From Flavobacterium sp. CFS9 (GTDB lineage Bacteria; Bacteroidota; Bacteroidia; Flavobacteriales; Flavobacteriaceae), in NCBI RefSeq assembly GCF_041154745.1, contig NZ_AP031573.1, positions 1 to 64,000 of the forward strand: a stretch of DNA of 64,000 nt. Direction: 5' to 3'. This document shows, piece after piece, positions 1-11,331 of this stretch; position 1 is the stretch's first letter; the number at the start of each line of letters is the position of its first letter. The position numbers and the translations under genes are program-made. The notes beneath the pieces were generated by a model. The model was not told where the DNA came from. It ran no database searches and saw nothing but the letters and a program-made list of their open reading frames with translations.

Positions 1-10
1 AAAAAGATAT

Positions 11-48
11 AAAAACAAAAAACCCTATCCGATTTGGATAGGGTTTTC
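11..48 (-). terminator. Rho-independent terminator of the rRNA operon
   Basis: A perfect 10-bp inverted repeat (AACCCTATCC at 21-30, GGATAGGGTT at 36-45) with a 5-nt loop lies just past the 5S gene. Read on the minus strand it is followed by a T-rich run (complement of 11-20). This is the expected end of the rRNA transcript. Confidence 0.85.
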
Positions 49-54
49 AAAAGA

Positions 55-162
55 AAGGCGACGACATACTCTCCCACATAACTGCAGTACCATCTGCGCA
101 GGCGGGCTTAACTTCTCTGTTCGGGATGGGAAGAGGTGAGCCCCGCCGCAATAACCACCTTA
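55..162 (-). rRNA. rrf: 5S ribosomal RNA
   Basis: The reverse complement reads as a typical 5S rRNA, with the conserved CCCATCCCGAACAGAGAAGTT segment in loop A/helix III context and complementary ends. It is the last gene of the minus-strand rRNA operon, between the 23S spacer and the terminator at the left edge. The ends are estimated to within a few bases. Confidence 0.93.
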
Positions 163-308
163 AGATTATTGTTGGCGGTTGTTGGTTTATGGTTGTTGGT
201 GTTTCCATCAACTACCAACCTTCAACTTTCAACTGCAGCTTCGCTGCAAATATTTTAACATACTGAGATAAAGAAACAAATAAGTATTTTAAGTTTTAGA
301 AAGTTTCC

Positions 309-330
309 TCCCTCCGATTGCTCGGAGGGA
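309..330 (-). other. Hairpin in the 23S-5S spacer
   Basis: An 8-bp stem (CCCTCCGA at 310-317, TCGGAGGG at 322-329) with a 4-nt loop lies directly beyond the 23S 3' end. It is probably an rRNA processing structure or a spacer hairpin. The rest of the spacer (163-308) shows no gene. Confidence 0.5.
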
Positions 331-336
331 AAAGTG

Positions 337-3219
<2,883 letters not shown>

Positions 3220-3406
3220 TACCAATCTTGTTATTTAAAACAAGACCGTTTTTTTTGTTTCTTATTATTGCTAATAAAAAACGCTTTCTACTTTCTTATT
3301 ATTTTCTTATCTCAATATGTCAATGAACTTTGTTTCGCTTTAGGCTTTAAGCAATACACTTTAAGCTTTCTTAGCCTTTGCCTATAGCTTAAAGCTTTAG
3401 GCCTTG

Positions 3407-3480
3407 TGGAGAATAACGGAGTCGAACCGTTGACCTCCTGCGTGCAAGGCAGGCGCTCTAGCCAGCTGAGCTAATCCCCC
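3407..3480 (-). tRNA. tRNA-Ala (anticodon TGC)
   Basis: The reverse complement begins GGGGGATTAGCTCAGCTGG and closes with a matching acceptor arm and discriminator A. The anticodon loop carries TGC and the T arm GGTTCGA. No CCA is encoded. It lies in the 16S-23S spacer next to tRNA-Ile, the usual pair for this operon type. Confidence 0.95.
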
Positions 3481-3622
3481 ATTTTTTAGTTGTCAGTTAA
3501 CAGTTTTCAGTTAACACTACTTAAAACGGTTACTCAACCTCTAAAATTTCCTTTTAAATCAAGTTTTTCAGCCTTTTTAAACTTATAACTTATAATTCAT
3601 AACTTATAACTCTTTAAAAAAG

Positions 3623-3696
3623 TAGTCCCGGGCAGACTCGAACTGCCGACCCCTACATTATCAGTGTAGTACTCTAACCAGCTGAGCTACGAGACT
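3623..3696 (-). tRNA. tRNA-Ile (anticodon GAT)
   Basis: The reverse complement begins AGTCTCGTAGCTCAGCTGG. It has a GAT anticodon in the loop CTGATAA, a T arm with GTTCGAG, and a 7-bp acceptor stem (AGTCTCG with CGGGACT). No CCA is encoded. It is the first tRNA after 16S in the operon. Confidence 0.95.
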
Positions 3697-3822
3697 CTGT
3701 TTTTACTTAATTCTTTTTTCATTTTTTAAATTAACAGCAAGAGTAATACAATCTTCAATTCAGAATCCTATAAATAATCATCTTTTTTCCTTAGCGTGTC
3801 CGAAAACTAACACTAAGGCTCT

Positions 3823-5337
<1,515 letters not shown>

Positions 5338-5502
5338 TATATTTTTTATATTATATCGCGATGAATATTTATCGGTTCTTTTCGAATCTTACGACTCTAT
5401 TACTCTTATTCTTTTGTCCCGATTAATCGGGACGGCTGTCAATTCAATATGTCTACGAACGTATTCTTTTTTCTTATTATCGCTTGTTTCTCAAAGCGGG
5501 TG

Positions 5503-5533
5503 CAAAAGTAGAAAACTTATTTCAAACTGGCAA
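5503..5533 (-). promoter_or_regulatory. rRNA promoter core P1 (proximal)
   Basis: On the minus strand this reads TTG (5531-5533), 20 nt spacer, TACTTTTG (5503-5510), which matches the Bacteroidota TTG / TAnnTTTG consensus. It is followed by CACCCGC, a segment shared with the two promoters behind it. It lies about 165 nt upstream of the 16S gene. Confidence 0.75.
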
Positions 5534-5626
5534 AAGATTTTTGAAGTTTTTTTTAGAAAATTTCTTTTCCTTTTCAACCTCTCTCCTTACCAATTTTTCA
5601 ATGAACTTCCCATGTTTTGCGGGGTG

Positions 5627-5657
5627 CAAACTTAAAACTTTCTTTCTTTACTCACAA
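5627..5657 (-). promoter_or_regulatory. rRNA promoter core P2 (middle)
   Basis: On the minus strand this reads TTG (5655-5657), 20 nt spacer, TAAGTTTG (5627-5634), followed by CACCCCGC. The same arrangement and downstream bases occur at P1 and P3, so this looks like one of three repeated promoter units. Confidence 0.7.
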
Positions 5658-5747
5658 GCTTTTTGGAATCTTTTTTGAAAATAAATTTTCGTTTTGATTC
5701 GTTTTACTTATCAGTATTTCTGTGAACGTTTATCGCTGTTGCGGGTG

Positions 5748-5777
5748 CAAAAGTAGCCACTTTATCCGCTTTTACAA
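5748..5777 (-). promoter_or_regulatory. rRNA promoter core P3 (distal)
   Basis: On the minus strand this reads TTG (5775-5777), 19 nt spacer, TACTTTTG (5748-5755), then CACCCGC. It is the farthest of the three tandem rRNA promoter cores. The sequence from 5,338 to 5,866 otherwise holds no gene that I can support. Confidence 0.7.
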
Positions 5778-5866
5778 GCTTTTTCTACACTTATTTTTAA
5801 AGTTTTTCTTAAATGGCTGGTTTGGCGTTTTTTACAAACAATCTTTTTTTTGTTGTTGTAAATAGT

Positions 5867-5899
5867 AAACCCGACAGGTTCTGAAAAACTGTCGGGTTT
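5867..5899. terminator. Bidirectional hairpin, copy 1 of a local repeat
   Basis: AAACCCGACAG (5867-5877) and CTGTCGGGTTT (5889-5899) form an 11-bp stem. The same 30-nt unit recurs at 6122-6153. A-rich and T-rich flanks on both sides would allow termination in either direction. It is also a recurrent style of intergenic hairpin in Flavobacterium (from memory). Confidence 0.55.
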
Positions 5900-5923
5900 G
5901 ACTCTTTATCATAACCTCACCTC

Positions 5924-6003
5924 CTAGCCCCGATAGAAGTGGACATCCTTTTGTGGCGGGGTTCGACACAAAAGATACAAACGGATAGCGGGATAAAGCT
6001 CCC
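5924..6003 (+). ncRNA. Flavo-1-like structured RNA candidate
   Basis: This block runs from AGCCCCGATAGAAG through an internal hairpin (TTTTGTG ... CACAAAA) to GATAGCGGGATAAAGCTCC. I recall it as the flavobacterial Flavo-1 RNA motif, an intergenic element of unknown function. The outer CCCG/CGGG and AGC/GCT segments can pair. It sits between the two copies of the CCCGACAG hairpin, in the gene-free stretch upstream of the rRNA promoters. The identification is from memory and a covariance-model search is needed. Confidence 0.45.
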
Positions 6004-6121
6004 CAATACTTAAATTACAAACCTGAAGGCTTCGACTTCGCTCAGCCGGACATTCGCCCCAGCCGGGCATTTGTCTCTATTAGACAAAAACTACTCTTAT
6101 ATCATAGAATAAGTAAAAAGC

Positions 6122-6153
6122 AAACCCGACAGGTTCTGAAAAACTGTCGGGTT
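6122..6153. terminator. Bidirectional hairpin, copy 2; end of the YheT-type gene
   Basis: AAACCCGACAG (6122-6132) and CTGTCGGGTT (6144-6153) repeat the hairpin at 5867-5899. On the minus strand it lies about 90 nt past the stop codon of the hydrolase gene and probably ends that transcript. Confidence 0.55.
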
Positions 6154-6245
6154 GTAGAGCCGTATTCTTCATTAATATATATACTAATTTAAACTGTCAA
6201 TTACTGCTTTTATGATAATTATTCAATTACATAACTTAATAAACT

Positions 6246-7214
6246 TTATGCGAAGTTTTTACAGGACTCAAAAAATTCGTAAGCTCTTTTTTCTGCATAA
6301 GAATACTCTGAATTACGTAATGGGAAAGCGCAGTGCCCACCATATCTTGGTGTTTCCAAATACACATAGGCACTCTCCTTTGCTATCGCTCTGGGATAAC
6401 ATCTTTCTCCCAAAAAAGGATCGTCTAATGAGTTAATAATTAAAACGGGGGTGGTAATATTTTGAAGGGAGAATTCCGGAGATACACGCTGATAATAATC
6501 ATCGCGACTTGCAAAGCCATGCAGCGGTGCTGTAAAGTATTGATCAACTTCATCAAACGACGTAATTTTATCTATCTGATCCCGGTTTATGAAATCCGGA
6601 AACTGAGCTGCTTTGTATTTCAGCTTTCTTTTGATATCAATTGTAAAGTTCTTTAAATAAACTCTGTTAAAACCTTGTTTGAGTACAGCGGCACTTGTAG
6701 CAATATGAGTAGGTACCGAAATTGAAACCGCAGCCTTAATACGTTCATCAATTTTAGTCCAGCCTAAATAATTCAGAAGCTGTACTCCTCCCATTGAATA
6801 TCCAATCAAATAGACATCTTCGAATTCTTTTTGAAAAACAAAACGGACTACTTCATCAAGATCATCTACAGCACCATGATGGTAAAGTCTGGGAAGACGA
6901 TTCATCTCGCCTCCGCAGGTACGATTGTTCCATGCAAAAACAGAGAAACCTCTCTCTCGAAAATAATCAGCACAACTATTATTATAGGTTCTGCGCGAAT
7001 CCCCTTCTAGACCATGACATAAAATGACTGCTTTTTTAGAATCATTTATAATAAAGTCGATGTTTATAAAATCTCCGTCACTTAATTCATGCTTTTCTCT
7101 TGTATATTCGGGAACTTCATACTTTTTAAACAAAGCAGCATAAATGGTAGAAATATGCCTGTTGCGATGCATAACAGAAGGCAGATTATATTCTGATTGT
7201 TCAATTAATGGCAT
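6246..7214 (-). CDS. YheT/ABHD-type alpha/beta-fold hydrolase
   Basis: The 322-residue protein has the features of the YheT (UPF0017, ABHD1/3) family of alpha/beta hydrolases. An N-terminal NRH motif is followed by CHGLEG (about 66-71), the RTCGGEMNRL-type oxyanion region (about 98-107), and the nucleophile elbow GYSMGG with Ser140. A C-terminal acid (DDPF) and GGHCAF supply the remaining triad members. The family acts on small esters or lipid-like substrates in the cytoplasm or at the membrane, and the natural substrate here is unknown. It is a stand-alone gene flanked by a hairpin downstream and a possible TAGATTTG promoter box just upstream, and is not part of the peptide cluster. Confidence 0.85.
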   Translation of the reverse strand: MPLIEQSEYNLPSVMHRNRHISTIYAALFKKYEVPEYTREKHELSDGDFINIDFIINDSKKAVILCHGLEGDSRRTYNNSCADYFRERGFSVFAWNNRTCGGEMNRLPRLYHHGAVDDLDEVVRFVFQKEFEDVYLIGYSMGGVQLLNYLGWTKIDERIKAAVSISVPTHIATSAAVLKQGFNRVYLKNFTIDIKRKLKYKAAQFPDFINRDQIDKITSFDEVDQYFTAPLHGFASRDDYYQRVSPEFSLQNITTPVLIINSLDDPFLGERCYPRAIAKESAYVYLETPRYGGHCAFPLRNSEYSYAEKRAYEFFESCKNFA

Positions 7215-7239
7215 GATTAAATAGTTTTATGGTGCTATA

Positions 7240-7247
7240 CAAATCTA
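7240..7247 (-). promoter_or_regulatory. Candidate -7 box for the YheT-type gene
   Basis: TAGATTTG on the minus strand matches TAnnTTTG and lies 26 nt upstream of the start codon. The nearest TTG (7264-7266) is only 16 nt farther, a short spacing, so the call is tentative. Confidence 0.35.
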
Positions 7248-7339
7248 AGAAATCATTCCATATCAAACTTAATCCTCTCTTTTTATTTTGTTTTTGAGAA
7301 TTTCAAAACAACCTAACTGAACATACTAATAGGAAACTA

Positions 7340-7417
7340 AAGGGAGGTGGTCCTTTAATGATAATCAATACTTATAGACACAATGCGTACTGTTTACAAG
7401 TAAAATTACTTATTTAA
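7340..7417 (+). CDS. Short ORF (19 codons) behind a full Shine-Dalgarno sequence
   Basis: AAAGGGAGGTGG (7340-7351) is almost perfectly complementary to the 16S 3' tail seen in this window. It is followed, 6-7 nt on, by ATG at 7358 and an ORF of 19 codons ending at 7417 (peptide MIINTYRHNAYCLQVKLLI). Strong Shine-Dalgarno sequences are rare in this phylum, which is the only reason to list it. The AAAGG and CCTTT segments around the Shine-Dalgarno could also pair and mask it. There is no sense-strand gene downstream (sbtA converges), so a leader-peptide role is not obvious. It could be chance. Confidence 0.3.
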   Translation, partial: KGGGPLMIINTYRHNAYCLQVKLLI

Positions 7418-7472
7418 AGCTTGCTGACTCTTTCTCCCTTTAATTCCCATCAAACCAAATCATGGAACACTT

Positions 7473-8435
7473 TTAAAAATTTTGCACAATAAGAAAATAA
7501 AGAGGCAATCCGATGGTTATATTTATTGGAAAAGTAACAGCCAGTGCCATGGGCAGAAACAGTCCCGGGTTTGCCTGAGGAACTGTAATCTTCATTGCCG
7601 CCGGAACTGCAATATAAGAAGCGCTTGCTGCCAGTATCGCAAAAACGAAACGATTGGTTATATCTACAGTCACAAACGAACTCAATACTGCAAAAACACA
7701 GCCATTAAGCAAAGGAATCAAAATAGCGAAAAGAAAAGGAAACCATCCGAAAGAGAAGAAGGATTTCATTTTTTGTCCGCTTGTTATTCCCATATCCAGT
7801 AAAAATATAGCTAAGAATCCTTTAAATAAATCATTTGTAAAGGGTTCTATACCTTGTGCCTGTTTTTCACTTGCAAGATACCCTATAATCAAACTTCCTA
7901 AAATAAGAAGGACACTCCCATTAGTTAAAGAATGTTTGAGTGCGGAACGTTTTTGAATAGAACTCGTTTTGTCTTTATTGAAAAAGGAGATTAAAACCAA
8001 TCCAATGATGATCGCCGGAGATTCCATTAAAGCCATAATAGCAACCATATGTCCGTGTAGCGCCAATTGCTGGCTTTCCAGGAACGAAACGGCTGTGACA
8101 AAAGTAACAGCACTGACTGAACCATACGCCGCAGCGATAGCACCGGCATCGTAAACATTTAATTTTCTTTTGAGAATAAAAAAGGTATAGACCGGAATTA
8201 TTCCTGAAATAAAAATCCCGAATAACATTGACCAGACAATTTCACTTGTAAAAGCTTCATGCGAGAGCTCCTGACCTCCTTTAAAACCAATAGCAAATAA
8301 TAAATAGAGCGAAATAAACTTCGAAGAGTTTTTAGGGATTTCGAGATCACTCTTTAAATAGACCGCTATAATTCCTAGTACAAAAAAAAGCAGTGCGGGA
8401 TTGGTTAGGTTTTCAAGCAATAAATTTAGATTCAT
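7473..8435 (-). CDS. SbtA-type sodium-dependent bicarbonate transporter family protein
   Basis: The 320-residue polytopic membrane protein has about ten hydrophobic segments. It begins LLENLTNPALLFFVLG and has the FAIGFKGG, AYGSVSAVTFVTA and MALMESPAI segments typical of the SbtA (DUF897) family. SbtA in cyanobacteria is a high-affinity Na+/HCO3- symporter in the inner membrane. In heterotrophic Bacteroidota the family is thought to supply bicarbonate, but the substrate here is inferred. The product is full length and in one frame. A LysR regulator of CbbR-like type lies about 1.8 kb away and may control it. No SbtB (PII-like) partner is visible next to it. Confidence 0.85.
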   Translation of the reverse strand: MNLNLLLENLTNPALLFFVLGIIAVYLKSDLEIPKNSSKFISLYLLFAIGFKGGQELSHEAFTSEIVWSMLFGIFISGIIPVYTFFILKRKLNVYDAGAIAAAYGSVSAVTFVTAVSFLESQQLALHGHMVAIMALMESPAIIIGLVLISFFNKDKTSSIQKRSALKHSLTNGSVLLILGSLIIGYLASEKQAQGIEPFTNDLFKGFLAIFLLDMGITSGQKMKSFFSFGWFPFLFAILIPLLNGCVFAVLSSFVTVDITNRFVFAILAASASYIAVPAAMKITVPQANPGLFLPMALAVTFPINITIGLPLYFLIVQNF

Positions 8436-8544
8436 ATGTTTGGACTTTTGTATTTTTTACTGTGATTAGCCTCTCTCTAAAAAAAAAGCGATATTGTTAT
8501 CTGAGTTTCATGCGAGAGGTGTCTTTCATTAAAAATTGTTTTAT

Positions 8545-9498
8545 TTATTGTTTTGAGGCTCTTTCAAGACGATCGTTAATGGTTCGTCCGAGATCATGAT
8601 CCGGAAAACGCTCTGCAATTATGATGTCTACTTTCATAGCATCTAATTCATGAAGTGCGGTATATAGCTTTGAAGCTGCTTCTTTCAGGCTGCCAATAGG
8701 AGAAAGAATGACCTGATGTTTACTGTTTTGTTCTTCCCTGTGCTGCCTGAACGTCAGCAAACCTATTTTTTTATCCGAAAATTTACTGATAGATTCCGAA
8801 AGATTATCGGTTACATACAAAGTTGATTGTGGAGCATAATGTTTTGACAGCATGCCTGGAGCTTCGGGAGCCTCTTCTGCTTTATTAAACAAGATTGCCG
8901 GTCCTGTAACTTTCTCTATTTCTTCTTTAGAAAGTGATCCCAGACGGTAGATTACTGCGCTTTCTCCCTTAAACCCCACAATAGTTGATTCTATTCCTTC
9001 TTTACAGTTACCTCCATCTAAAACCACCGGAACCTTTTCTTTAAAATAAGCCTCAACATGCTCAGGAGTAGTTGGGCTAATGGATCCAAATGGATTAGCA
9101 CTGGGAGCCGCTAAGGGAAAATCTAATTGCCGTAACAGTGCTAATGCTATTGGATGATTTGGAACTCTAACAGCAACTGTCTGATGTCCTGCTGTGATGA
9201 GTTCTGAAATATTGGGATGCTTTTTTAATACAAGTGTCAGAGGCCCTGGCCAAAATTTCTGTGCCATAATTCCAGCAATCTCCGGAATTTCGATGGCAAT
9301 TTGATCTAAATCTCCAACTTCTTTGATGTGCACAATTAGTGGATTATGTAATGGCCTTTGTTTGATACTGTATATTTTGTTAACCGCCTTCGTACTATAA
9401 ATGTTTCCGGCCAGACCATAAACGGTTTCGGTTGGAAAACCAATAACACCATCATTTTTTACTATTTCGGCTGCGAGTTCAATATCTTTGCTTATCAT
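8545..9498 (-). CDS. sua5: L-threonylcarbamoyladenylate synthase (Sua5-type)
   Basis: The 317-residue protein has a YrdC/Sua5 catalytic domain (about 1-200) followed by a shorter C-terminal SUA5 domain. Visible motifs are GGVIGFPTETVYGLA-like (about 15-29), KxRP with NPLIVH (47-56), WPGPLTLVL (84-92), RVPNHP (111-116) and SAPSAN-like APSANPFGSISPT (129-142). It forms threonylcarbamoyl-AMP from threonine, bicarbonate and ATP, the first step in making the t6A37 base of ANN-reading tRNAs. This is a core housekeeping gene. The bicarbonate transporter lies about 110 nt downstream on the same strand and may be co-transcribed, and bicarbonate is a substrate of this enzyme, but a functional link is speculative. 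Confidence 0.93.
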   Translation of the reverse strand: MISKDIELAAEIVKNDGVIGFPTETVYGLAGNIYSTKAVNKIYSIKQRPLHNPLIVHIKEVGDLDQIAIEIPEIAGIMAQKFWPGPLTLVLKKHPNISELITAGHQTVAVRVPNHPIALALLRQLDFPLAAPSANPFGSISPTTPEHVEAYFKEKVPVVLDGGNCKEGIESTIVGFKGESAVIYRLGSLSKEEIEKVTGPAILFNKAEEAPEAPGMLSKHYAPQSTLYVTDNLSESISKFSDKKIGLLTFRQHREEQNSKHQVILSPIGSLKEAASKLYTALHELDAMKVDIIIAERFPDHDLGRTINDRLERASKQ

Positions 9499-9527
9499 AT
9501 TTTTTAGTTCCGTTCAGGTGATTGTAC

Positions 9528-9827
9528 TTAATTTTCACTTATTGTGTATGGAACTTCAACCGTTAAAAAGATGTCGCTTTCTACTTTAATTTTTAGATTC
9601 TTTTCAATTGCGTGATGTATCATTTCGGAAATTGCTTCTTTACTTTCTGTGAGTTCGGCTATTCTCTTCAAACTAAACTCATCCTGCTCTCCTGAACGCT
9701 CGTCATCACTGAAGTTTTTAAGATTGTGAAAATTAATTTTCGCGTTGATCAGGTTGAGTAAAATTTCTTTTGCTTCTTCGTTAGTGAAGTCTCCTTTAAT
9801 TAATTGAATTTTTTGTGTGTTTTTCAT
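9528..9827 (-). CDS. Small acidic protein of unknown function
   Basis: The 99-residue soluble protein is rich in Glu, Lys and Asn, with no signal peptide or membrane segment. It has predicted helices in the middle (AELTESKEAISEMIHHAIEK, about 57-76) and a C-terminal beta-type stretch (VESDIFLTVEVPY). I recognise no family, although short proteins of this layout occur as conserved hypotheticals in flavobacteria. It lies 29 nt upstream of sua5 on the same strand and overlaps the gene behind it by 32 nt, so it may be the second gene of a three- or four-gene transcript. Confidence 0.55.
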   Translation of the reverse strand: MKNTQKIQLIKGDFTNEEAKEILLNLINAKINFHNLKNFSDDERSGEQDEFSLKRIAELTESKEAISEMIHHAIEKNLKIKVESDIFLTVEVPYTISEN

Positions 9828-10014
9828 GTATGAGAATTAAATTTATAATGTTGTTACAGGTTAATAACCGAATAAGATTTAGCAACGCTAAAATGATTAT
9901 GGCATCTGAAAGTCTTCTTAATATCAGATTTTCAAAAAATACAGCTCCCATTATTGCAGTCATCAGACTAACTGTACAAAACAGAATCTTAAAAACAGCT
10001 AATTTTTTCTTCAT
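9796..10014 (-). CDS. Small membrane protein of unknown function
   Basis: The 72-residue protein has two likely membrane segments (about 5-25 and 38-60) after a Lys-rich start (MKKKL). Its 3' end overlaps the next gene by 32 nt, which fits translational coupling but could also mean one of the two is not real. I recognise no family. A competing plus-strand reading frame covers almost the same bases and is treated as a shadow. Confidence 0.4.
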   Translation of the reverse strand: MKKKLAVFKILFCTVSLMTAIMGAVFFENLILRRLSDAIIILALLNLIRLLTCNNIINLILIHEKHTKNSIN

Positions 10015-10159
10015 TTTTCTATGTTATTTAATGTTGCTTTAAAAAAAAGGTATTTTTTACGTTAGGCAATTCTTAATACTTCTTACCCATTCCTATTCCT
10101 AAAAAATCCGGCTTTTAAACGTTGGCAAAGTTGATTATTTATATTCATAAGTTTTTATT

Positions 10160-10167
10160 TATATTTG
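10160..10167 (+). promoter_or_regulatory. Candidate -7 box for the LysR gene
   Basis: TATATTTG matches TAnnTTTG, 24 nt upstream of the LysR start. A TTG at 10131 is 26 nt away, longer than usual, so only the -7 element is convincing. Confidence 0.35.
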
Positions 10168-10191
10168 TAATGACTTACATCAAATATTTTT

Positions 10192-11115
10192 ATGAATTAT
10201 ACTTTACATCAGCTTCAGATTTTTCTAAAAGTTGTTCAAACAGAGAGTGTCACCAAAGCGGCAGAAGAGCTCCATTTGACGCAGCCTGCAGTTTCTATTC
10301 AGCTTAAGAATCTTCAGGATCAGTTTGATATTCCTTTAACTGAAGTAGTGAGCCGACGGTTGTGCATTACCGATTTTGGAAGGGAGATTGCAGAAATTGC
10401 AGAGAAAATAGTAAGTCAGGTCGAGGCTATCAACTTCAAAACAATGGCTTACAAAGGACAATTGACGGGAAAACTAAAAATTTCTGTTGTGTCAACGGGC
10501 AAATATGTGATGCCTTATTTTTTAACCGATTTCATTAAGGAACATCCGGGAATTGAACTGCAAATGGATGTGACCAATAAAAGTAAAGTGATTAGCAGTT
10601 TAGAAAAAAACGAAGTGGATTTTGCTTTGGTGTCTATTCTTCCTTCGAACTTAAATATCGAAAAATTAGATTTACTGCAAAACAAACTGTATCTGGTAAG
10701 CAACACTCAAACGAAATTCGGGAACACTAAAAACTCACAGGAGGTATTTAAAAATATGCCTTTGATTTTTAGGGAAAAAGGATCGGGTACACGTCAAACG
10801 ATGGAGCGTTTTATTGACCGAAATGCTATTGTTGTCGAGAAAAAAATGGAACTCACCTCTAATGAAGCGGTTAAACAGGCTGTAATTGCGGGCTTAGGCT
10901 GCTCTGTTATGCCTTTAATCGGAATCAAGAATGAATTGCATCAGCATCAGCTGCAAATTATTCCGTTTAAAGGGTTGCCTATTAAAACGACATGGAGTTT
11001 AATATGGCTGAAAGGAAAAGGACATTCTCCTGTTTCTGCGTCGCTTCTGGAATATATGAAACAGGAAAAAGACAGTATAGTGAAAGATAAATTCGGCTGG
11101 TATGAAGGATCGTAA
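10192..11115 (+). CDS. LysR-family transcriptional regulator (CbbR/CmpR-like)
   Basis: The 307-residue protein has an N-terminal winged helix-turn-helix (residues 1-62; TKAAEELHLTQPAVSIQLKNL recognition region, cited in part) and a periplasmic-binding-like effector domain (about 88-295). The overall pattern, including QIFLKVVQTESVTKAAEEL, resembles regulators of carbon-fixation and bicarbonate genes (CbbR, CmpR, RbcR). It is the only plus-strand protein gene of normal size in the window. Proximity to the SbtA-type transporter suggests a target, but the operator is not identified. It ends just before a bidirectional terminator. Confidence 0.88.
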   Translation: MNYTLHQLQIFLKVVQTESVTKAAEELHLTQPAVSIQLKNLQDQFDIPLTEVVSRRLCITDFGREIAEIAEKIVSQVEAINFKTMAYKGQLTGKLKISVVSTGKYVMPYFLTDFIKEHPGIELQMDVTNKSKVISSLEKNEVDFALVSILPSNLNIEKLDLLQNKLYLVSNTQTKFGNTKNSQEVFKNMPLIFREKGSGTRQTMERFIDRNAIVVEKKMELTSNEAVKQAVIAGLGCSVMPLIGIKNELHQHQLQIIPFKGLPIKTTWSLIWLKGKGHSPVSASLLEYMKQEKDSIVKDKFGWYEGS

Positions 11116-11186
11116 ACGGATACTAAAGTACTAAACATAAAATATCATTATTCTACTAAAAATTATTTTGAGTATATAATTAAATA

Positions 11187-11233
11187 AAAAGAGAGAGGCT
11201 GTCAAATTGTATCTGACAACCTCTCTCTTTTTT
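11187..11233. terminator. Bidirectional terminator between the LysR gene and the peptide cluster
   Basis: AAAGAGAGAGG-TGTCA pairs with TGACA-CCTCTCTCTTT in a long stem, with an A-run on the left and a T-run on the right. It serves both the plus-strand LysR gene and the minus-strand operon whose last gene stops at 11,332. Confidence 0.8.
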
Positions 11234-11331
11234 AGATTGCTTCGCCTGTTCGCTATCGCCCGGGTCTGCAGATTTTGCAGATTTTTTTTGCTTCATTATC
11301 TGCTGAAGCTCTTTGGAATTTTAATATCTTT

